64,000 nt of DNA, taken from contig JAFUAA010000002.1 in NCBI GenBank assembly GCA_017460915.1, positions 1 through 64,000 of the forward strand, given 5' to 3'. The stretch comes from Bacteroidales bacterium. GTDB lineage: Bacteria; Bacteroidota; Bacteroidia; Bacteroidales; F082. This document shows positions 58,579-64,000 of the stretch, one piece after another (within the stretch, counting starts at the first letter, position 1; every line of letters starts with the position of its first letter). Made by a program: the position numbers and the translations under genes. Below the pieces are notes generated by a model that saw only the letters and a program-made list of their open reading frames with translations, did no database searches and had not been told where the DNA came from.

Positions 58579-58586
58579 TAATTTTG
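58579..58586 (+). promoter_or_regulatory. -7 box of the 1458-aa protein gene
   Basis: TAATTTTG, 81 nt upstream of the ATG at 58668; the leader is AT-rich and unstructured by eye. Confidence 0.6.
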
Positions 58587-58667
58587 CAACATAATAATTC
58601 GAATGGTGTTTCCACAAGAAGCAATAAATTGGATTAATAACCATATGTTTAACTAAATCAAATTGTT

Positions 58668-61600
58668 ATGAGAAGACTATTACTCATTTTCCTGTCGGTG
58701 ATGGCTTTCGCCGGCACGAGCGTGGCCCAGGACGTTTATTCTGGAGGCTACTACGTCAGCAGCAGCGTCCAACAGGCCGCTGTCTACAAAAACGGCACGA
58801 AGTTGTACAACACGTCGTTTTCGGGCAACTACTATGGAGATTGCACTGGCGTATATGCGGATGACAATGATGTGTATTGGGTGAGAAACGCCTATTACAA
58901 CGATGAATTCTATTATGGCGATGTTATGAAGAATAACAACGCTTATTTGAATTCACCCACTGGTGAAGGCCGGCACATCTATGGCTTGAAAAAGAACGCC
59001 TATGGCTTGTACGCGGTGGGCTGTATGGACATCAACGGTGTGAGAACGGCTGTGGTTTGGAAAAACAACGACACAAACGTTCACCGTCAGATGGGCGACG
59101 GCATCTACGAGAGTGTTGCCTACGACACCAAGCTCGGTCTTGACGACTTTCTTTACTCATGTGGCTACCAGCACTCGAACTCGTCCACCTATCATGGCGT
59201 GATTTGGAAAGGAAACGCAGTGTTACATGCGTTCGACAACGGTACGAAGCTGTATGGCATCGATTACTACGAAGGCTATTTCTATACGGTGGGCCTGTCG
59301 GTGGAAAGTGGTGTCAACAAGCTGAAAGTTTGGCAAACGGATGCCTCTACCGGCTGGACAAGTGTGCCTTACACAATCTCTTCTTCGCTGAGCCCCTCCT
59401 TTATAGACGAACGCTTCTCAATCCATGTCGATGCCGCTGGCGACATCTATGTGAACGGCATGGATGGCTCTGTGGATAAGATATGGAAGAATGGTGGCGT
59501 GCTCTATTTCGCAAACATCACTTATGGCTATGCGGTGTCGGTCAACAGCAACGGCGTTTATTATTGCGGCGAGTCTGATGGTGGCAAGATTTGGAAAGAC
59601 GGCTCGGTGCTTTATTCTCCCTCCGACTGCAATGGAATGACCTGCCTCTACATCAATGAGCCGGAATGCACCGAAAGCGACATTCTTGCCCTGCCCTTCA
59701 CCGATGGCTTCGAGAATGGCAACACCAGTTGGCCCTGCTGGACCAAACTCGACGTGGATAACTCCAATGGGACTAATATTTCTTATTGGAATCGTTGTGG
59801 CAAGAGAATACAACCTGGCATTGCGACAGGCAACTATTGTGCGGCCCATAGATTTGGACCTGGTGGCAACGCACAAGAAGGCTGGCTCATCTCACCCAGA
59901 CTCTTCCTTCAACCAGGGCGCGACAACACCACACTGACCTTCAAGACTTGCGAAGGTTATCCTACCAGCTTGGAATACGAGGGTGTGTGGGTCTCCACCA
60001 ACAGCAATCCGACCACCACGAGTGCCTACACGCAGGTGTGGACGCAAACCAATGCCTCCGATAGTTGGAAGAATGTCACGATTGACCTTTCCGCCTACCA
60101 AGGGCAGGCCATCTACATCGGCTTCAAGTACACCGGCACCTTTGCCCACTCATGGTACATCGACGACGTGAGCGTCACCGAGAGCTGGTCCCCATGCGGC
60201 ACCTATTCTGTTCCTTTCGTCATGACCTTCGACGACAGCGAGGAACCCGGCTACTGCTGGTACATCGACGACCACGACCACACTGGAGACAACAGATGCT
60301 GGAAATACAACGAATCAGAGCATTGCGTCTATCACCCCTATGGGCAGTCTGGACAAGCTCAGATGGGCTTCCTGTGCACCCCAAAAATTCAGTTGCCTGC
60401 CGGCCATGATTATGTGCTGAAGTTCAAGTCAAAGAACTCTAGCAGCGGTTCTGGGATGCAAAACATGATATGGTTGAAGCAAAATGAGACGGGTGTTCCC
60501 AATCCAGGAAGTTATACGACCCAGATTTGGAATGACACCCAGTTCCCCACTTCGTGGACCGAGGTTGAGGTGCCATTGACAGCCTATGCTGGAAGCACAA
60601 TCACACTCAACTTTGCCTACTATGGCACCTACGCCCACAATTGGTACATCGACGACGTGCGCGTCGAGGAAGCCGTCGCGCAATACACCATTACCGTCAA
60701 CGCCAACAACAACGCTTGGGGCACCGTCTCGGGCGGCGGCACCTACAACGCCGGCGAAACCTGCACGCTGCACGCCACGCCCGCCAGCGGCTACCAGTTT
60801 GAGAGTTGGAAGAAGAACGGCACGGTGGTGAGCACCAACCCGAACTACAGCTTCACTGTAACGGAGAGTGCCACCTACACGGCCTACTTCAGCGAGACGC
60901 CCGTCACCTACTACACCATCACCACCAACGTGACGCCCGCTGGTTCAGGCACGGTGACAGGTGCAGGCACCTACCAGGAAGGCTCCACCGTCACCCTGAC
61001 GGCGACGCCCAACAACGGCTACACCTTCAGCCAGTGGCAGGACGGCAACACGCAGAACCCGCGCACCATCACGGTGACGCAGAACGCCACCTACACGGCC
61101 ACGTTCGTCCAGGACAACTACGTCATCACGGTCAACGCCAGTCCCGCCAACGGCGGCACGGTGAGCGGCGGTGGCGCCTACCACTACGGCGAGACGGCCA
61201 CGCTGGCCGCCACGGCCAACAGCGGCTATGAGTTCCAAGGCTGGCAAGACGGCAACATCGACAACCCGCGCTCCATCACCGTCACGGGCAACGCCACCTA
61301 CACTGCCATCTTCGGCGAGGTGGGCACGACCTACTACACCATCACCACCAACGTGAGCCCCGCCGGCGCTGGCACGGTGACGGGCGGCGGCACCTACGAG
61401 GAAGGCTCGGTGGTCACCCTGACGGCCACGGCCAACCCAGGCTACACCTTCGACCATTGGAATGACGGCGTGACGCAGAACCCGCGTACAGTGACCGTGA
61501 CATCGAGCATGAGCTTCACGGCCATCTTCACACAGAACATGTATACCATTACTGTCGTGGCCAACCCGAGCAATGGCGGCACGGTGACGGGCGGCGGCTC

Positions 61601-63044
61601 GTATGCCTACGGCAGCTATGCCACACTGATTGCCACGCCTTACAGCGGCTTCGACTTTGCCGGCTGGAGCGACGGTTCGAGCGAGAACCCGCACCAGGTG
61701 CTGGTGACGGGCAACGCCACCTACACCGCCACCTTTAGCCAAGGCGGCGCGACCTACTACACCGTTTCGGCCTACGTCTCGCCCGCCGGTTCAGGCACGG
61801 TGACGGGCACGGGCACCTATCAGGCCGGCGCCACCTGCACGCTAACGGCCATCGCCAACTCGGGCTACACCTTCGACCATTGGAACGACGGCAATACGCA
61901 GAACCCGCGCACGGTGACGGTGAACAACAACATGTCGTTCACGGCCTACTTCACCTCCAGCCAATACACCATCACGGTGAACGCCAACCCATCGGCAGGC
62001 GGCACGGTGACGGGCGGCGGCACCTACGCCTACGGAGCCACGGTGGTGCTGACGGCCACGCCTAACAGCGGCTACGAGTTCCTGCAATGGAGCGACGGCG
62101 TCTCGATCAGCACGCGCATCATCACGGTGACGGGCAACGCCACCTACACCGCCTTGTTCTCGAACGGTTCCAGCCAGTTCTACACCCTGACGGTGACGTC
62201 CAACTCCCCGTTCCTCGGCGAGACCTCAGGCAGTGGCACCTATCCCGCCGGCTCCGAGGTCGAGATCAGCGCCTATCCGTCGGTCTACGCCCACTTCATC
62301 AAGTGGAACGACGGCAACACGGAGAACCCGCGCAACGTGGTGGTGAACAGCGACATGGAGTTCGTGGCCGAATTCGGCACGGCCGAGCAATACACGATTG
62401 AGGTGGTGAGTGCCAACGAAGCGATGGGCCAAGCCTTTGGCGGCGGCACCTTCACCGAAGGCGATGTGATCGAAATCAGCGCCGTGGCCTACACGGGCTA
62501 CGTCTTCACGGGCTGGCAAGACGGCAACACCGACAACCCGCGCAGCATCACGGTGACGGGCAACGCCACCTACACTGCCCAGTTTGCCGAGAACTCGGTG
62601 ACCACCTACACCGTCACCCTCATCTGCAACACGAGCGAGGGCACCGTCTCGGGCGGCGGCGTCTACGTGGCCGGCACCGTGGCCTACGTGCAAGCCTTCC
62701 CGAACGACGGCTACGACTTCGACAAGTGGAACGACGGTAGCACCGACAACCCGCGCGAAATCACCGTCAACAGCGACATGACGCTGGTGGCCTTCTTCAA
62801 GGGCACGGGCATCGAAGAGGAAGAGATGAACCCGATGGCGGTCTATCCCAACCCTGCCAAGGAGACCATCCGCCTTGTCGGCATCGAGGCCAACAGCACG
62901 GTCCAGATCTACAACAGTCTCGGCGAATTGGTGAAGACGGTCAGCACAGGGCCCGACCAAGAAATTGGCGTGCGCGACCTGGCGTCAGGCCTCTACCTGG
63001 TGCGCTGCGGCAACCGTACGTTAAGGTTCGTCAAGGAATTGTAA
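58668..63044 (+). CDS. Type IX-secreted adhesin-like protein with ten bacterial repeats, 1458 aa
   Basis: Signal peptide 1-20. About 22-330 is a propeller-like region with short repeats (DVYWVRNAYYNDEFYYGDVM, VNSNGVYYCGESDGGKIWKD). Then come two choice-of-anchor J/MAM-like domains (DGFENGNTSWPCWTKLD and TFDDSEEPGYCWYIDDHDHT), each ending in SWYIDDVSVTE or NWYIDDVRVEE. From about 670 to 1385 there are ten beta-rich repeats of about 70 residues of the bacterial InlB-like type: core ITVNANPSAGGTVTGGGTYA, GYEFLQWSDG, NPRTITV, NATYTA.F. The C-terminus is a type A sorting domain (MAVYPNPAKETIRLVGIEAN, ASGLYLVRCG). An exported adhesin or matrix protein; no enzyme motif seen. Confidence 0.9.
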   Translation: MRRLLLIFLSVMAFAGTSVAQDVYSGGYYVSSSVQQAAVYKNGTKLYNTSFSGNYYGDCTGVYADDNDVYWVRNAYYNDEFYYGDVMKNNNAYLNSPTGEGRHIYGLKKNAYGLYAVGCMDINGVRTAVVWKNNDTNVHRQMGDGIYESVAYDTKLGLDDFLYSCGYQHSNSSTYHGVIWKGNAVLHAFDNGTKLYGIDYYEGYFYTVGLSVESGVNKLKVWQTDASTGWTSVPYTISSSLSPSFIDERFSIHVDAAGDIYVNGMDGSVDKIWKNGGVLYFANITYGYAVSVNSNGVYYCGESDGGKIWKDGSVLYSPSDCNGMTCLYINEPECTESDILALPFTDGFENGNTSWPCWTKLDVDNSNGTNISYWNRCGKRIQPGIATGNYCAAHRFGPGGNAQEGWLISPRLFLQPGRDNTTLTFKTCEGYPTSLEYEGVWVSTNSNPTTTSAYTQVWTQTNASDSWKNVTIDLSAYQGQAIYIGFKYTGTFAHSWYIDDVSVTESWSPCGTYSVPFVMTFDDSEEPGYCWYIDDHDHTGDNRCWKYNESEHCVYHPYGQSGQAQMGFLCTPKIQLPAGHDYVLKFKSKNSSSGSGMQNMIWLKQNETGVPNPGSYTTQIWNDTQFPTSWTEVEVPLTAYAGSTITLNFAYYGTYAHNWYIDDVRVEEAVAQYTITVNANNNAWGTVSGGGTYNAGETCTLHATPASGYQFESWKKNGTVVSTNPNYSFTVTESATYTAYFSETPVTYYTITTNVTPAGSGTVTGAGTYQEGSTVTLTATPNNGYTFSQWQDGNTQNPRTITVTQNATYTATFVQDNYVITVNASPANGGTVSGGGAYHYGETATLAATANSGYEFQGWQDGNIDNPRSITVTGNATYTAIFGEVGTTYYTITTNVSPAGAGTVTGGGTYEEGSVVTLTATANPGYTFDHWNDGVTQNPRTVTVTSSMSFTAIFTQNMYTITVVANPSNGGTVTGGGSYAYGSYATLIATPYSGFDFAGWSDGSSENPHQVLVTGNATYTATFSQGGATYYTVSAYVSPAGSGTVTGTGTYQAGATCTLTAIANSGYTFDHWNDGNTQNPRTVTVNNNMSFTAYFTSSQYTITVNANPSAGGTVTGGGTYAYGATVVLTATPNSGYEFLQWSDGVSISTRIITVTGNATYTALFSNGSSQFYTLTVTSNSPFLGETSGSGTYPAGSEVEISAYPSVYAHFIKWNDGNTENPRNVVVNSDMEFVAEFGTAEQYTIEVVSANEAMGQAFGGGTFTEGDVIEISAVAYTGYVFTGWQDGNTDNPRSITVTGNATYTAQFAENSVTTYTVTLICNTSEGTVSGGGVYVAGTVAYVQAFPNDGYDFDKWNDGSTDNPREITVNSDMTLVAFFKGTGIEEEEMNPMAVYPNPAKETIRLVGIEANSTVQIYNSLGELVKTVSTGPDQEIGVRDLASGLYLVRCGNRTLRFVKEL

Positions 63045-63047
63045 GGT

Positions 63048-63079
63048 TGTGGAGACGCGATTCATCGCGTCTCCACAAT
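63048..63079. repeat. Perfect palindrome TTGTGGAGACGCGAT/ATCGCGTCTCCACAA
   Basis: 15-bp perfect arms with a 2-nt centre. It directly follows the stop of the 1458-aa protein gene and may act as its terminator. Confidence 0.85.
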
Positions 63080-63091
63080 TTGTTTTTTCCG

Positions 63092-63114
63092 AGACGCAAT
63101 GAATCGGCGTCTCT
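63092..63114. repeat. Second palindrome copy GAGACGC...GCGTCTC
   Basis: A less perfect copy of the element 30 nt earlier. The rest of 63115-63225 holds no feature I can support. Confidence 0.6.
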
Positions 63115-63225
63115 ACAACATCAACCGCCGCGTGATAACCAAACACCAACTCCCCATTCCCCCGAAGGGAAGCCTTATTTTTGTTCTTTTTTTAGATAAA
63201 CCATGTTCCTCCGTTTCTTTTTTCC

Positions 63226-63233
63226 TATTTTTG
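63226..63233 (+). promoter_or_regulatory. -7 box of metallopeptidase gene
   Basis: TATTTTTG, 32 nt upstream of the ATG at 63266. Confidence 0.7.
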
Positions 63234-63265
63234 CGGCATCATTAATCCCATAAAATCGTACAATC

Positions 63266-64000
63266 ATGAAAATGGATGGCAGAAGAACAAGCACCAACGT
63301 GGAAGACCGCCGAGGGAAAGGTGCTGCAACCGCAGGAGGCTTAGGCTTAGGCGGTATCCTCATAGCAGGTCTGATATGGCTCCTCACGGGTAGGGCTCCC
63401 GACGCCCAAACCCTCAGCGGATTGTCGGGCGAGGGTGCCACGACGACCGAATACGTCCCCACCGAGCAGGAGAAGGCTTTCGAATTGTTTGCCTCGCAAA
63501 TCCTCGCCTCGACGGAGGATGTTTGGACGGCAGAGTTCAAGAAGTATGGCGCCACCTACCGTACCCCCACGATGGTGATTTTCAAAGGATCGGTCAACAG
63601 CGGTTGCGGCAACGCCACCTCCGACACGGGTCCGTTCTATTGCTCCGCTGATGAGAAACTTTACCTCGACCTCGACTTCTTCAACGAGATGCAACAATCG
63701 ATGGGCATCAAGGGCGACTTTGCCTGCGCCTACGTCATCGCCCACGAGGTGGGGCACCACGTCCAGAACCTGATTGGAACCCTCGCCGAAGGCCACCAAC
63801 AGATGGCCAAATACGGCAAAAGCGACCCGAGATACAATGAGACCAGCGTCCGCATAGAGTTGCAAGCCGACTTCTTTGCCGGCGTGTGGGGCTATCATGA
63901 GAATAAGATGTTCGGCTCGTTGGAGGACGGCGACCTGGAGGAAGCCATCAACGCGGCCCAGAAAATCGGCGACGACTACCTGCAACGTCAGGCAGGCTAC
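63266..64000 (+). CDS. Neutral zinc metallopeptidase (YpfJ/KPN_02809-like), cut by window end
   Basis: 245 codons are present and the frame is open at the window end. It starts MKMDGRRTSTNVEDRRGKG, has one membrane helix (GGLGLGGILIAGLIWLLTG) and then the peptidase domain: CGNATSDTGPFYCSADEKLY, LDLDFFNEMQQSMGIKGDFA, and AYVIAHEVGHHVQNLIG with the zinc motif HEVGH. RIELQADFFAGVWGYHENKM adds the third-ligand helix. The family is about 280-300 residues, so roughly 40-50 are missing. Substrate unknown; anchored at the inner membrane. Confidence 0.93.
   Translation, partial: MKMDGRRTSTNVEDRRGKGAATAGGLGLGGILIAGLIWLLTGRAPDAQTLSGLSGEGATTTEYVPTEQEKAFELFASQILASTEDVWTAEFKKYGATYRTPTMVIFKGSVNSGCGNATSDTGPFYCSADEKLYLDLDFFNEMQQSMGIKGDFACAYVIAHEVGHHVQNLIGTLAEGHQQMAKYGKSDPRYNETSVRIELQADFFAGVWGYHENKMFGSLEDGDLEEAINAAQKIGDDYLQRQAGY

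Noticed and set aside
1..64000. tRNA or rRNA genes
   Set aside because: No cloverleaf with the invariant TTC and acceptor pairing, and no rRNA-like sequence, was seen in the intergenic stretches; a tRNAscan run would settle it.

Overview
The window is typical of a Bacteroidales-type member of the Bacteroidota. Nearly every gene start is preceded by the Bacteroidota -7 promoter box TAnnTTTG, and Shine-Dalgarno sites are largely absent. Three very large exported proteins carry gliding/type IX secretion C-terminal signals. The window also holds Na+-pumping methylmalonyl-CoA decarboxylase, DUF4249 and outer-membrane barrel proteins, an AAA_14/DUF4143 ATPase and paired DUF4172-like Fic proteins. 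Base composition is moderate, with AT-rich stretches around 3.9-5.1, 16.2-19.9, 24.6-25.8 and 41.2-43.1 kb. Many dispersed palindromes and several decayed genes suggest a genome-survey or metagenome-derived gut or rumen lineage; species cannot be told from the window.

Layout. 0-5.1 kb: a frameshifted PspC gene, a PIF1-like helicase with a nonsense-mutated RhuM gene behind it, a candidate small RNA, and two small hypothetical genes. 5.2-9.5 kb: a long structured leader in front of a small HTH gene, recG, and a three-gene HipBST toxin-antitoxin operon. 9.6-12.1 kb: GtrA, a GHMP kinase and mevalonate diphosphate decarboxylase (minus strand). 12.2-21.7 kb: an ABC exporter, then gatE and gatD, the two subunits of the archaeal-type Glu-tRNA(Gln) amidotransferase, separated by a 1323-residue secreted caspase-fold protein. 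21.8-28.1 kb: Fic, MBOAT plus SGNH acyl-transfer pair, AAA_14 ATPase, second Fic. 28.3-34.5 kb: a small lipoprotein, a hypothetical gene and a five-gene methylmalonyl-CoA epimerase/decarboxylase operon (propionate formation coupled to Na+ export). 34.6-41.2 kb: patatin-barrel protein, LptD-like protein and an N-acetylmuramoyl-L-alanine amidase. 41.2-44.2 kb: an AT-rich minus-strand unit with a promoter-bearing 42-codon peptide gene, then a cluster of three decayed genes. 44.2-58.4 kb: CYTH protein, lamin-tail secreted protein, phosphatase, PlsC-type acyltransferase, MltF, two outer-membrane barrels, queG, crotonase, elbB, a Ser/Gly/Asn repeat protein and a 5'-nucleotidase. 58.6-64 kb: a 1458-residue secreted protein with ten bacterial repeats, and a zinc metallopeptidase cut by the window end.

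The most notable points are the gatD/gatE pair in a bacterial genome, close to mevalonate-pathway genes; a roughly 270-nt leader with interlocking helices at 5.2-5.5 kb; and at least five families of palindromic repeat, several of which lie in frame inside protein-coding genes (mvaD, the decarboxylase small subunit, the LptD-like gene, a lipoprotein). All functional calls rest on reading motifs and family resemblance by eye; no database search was possible.
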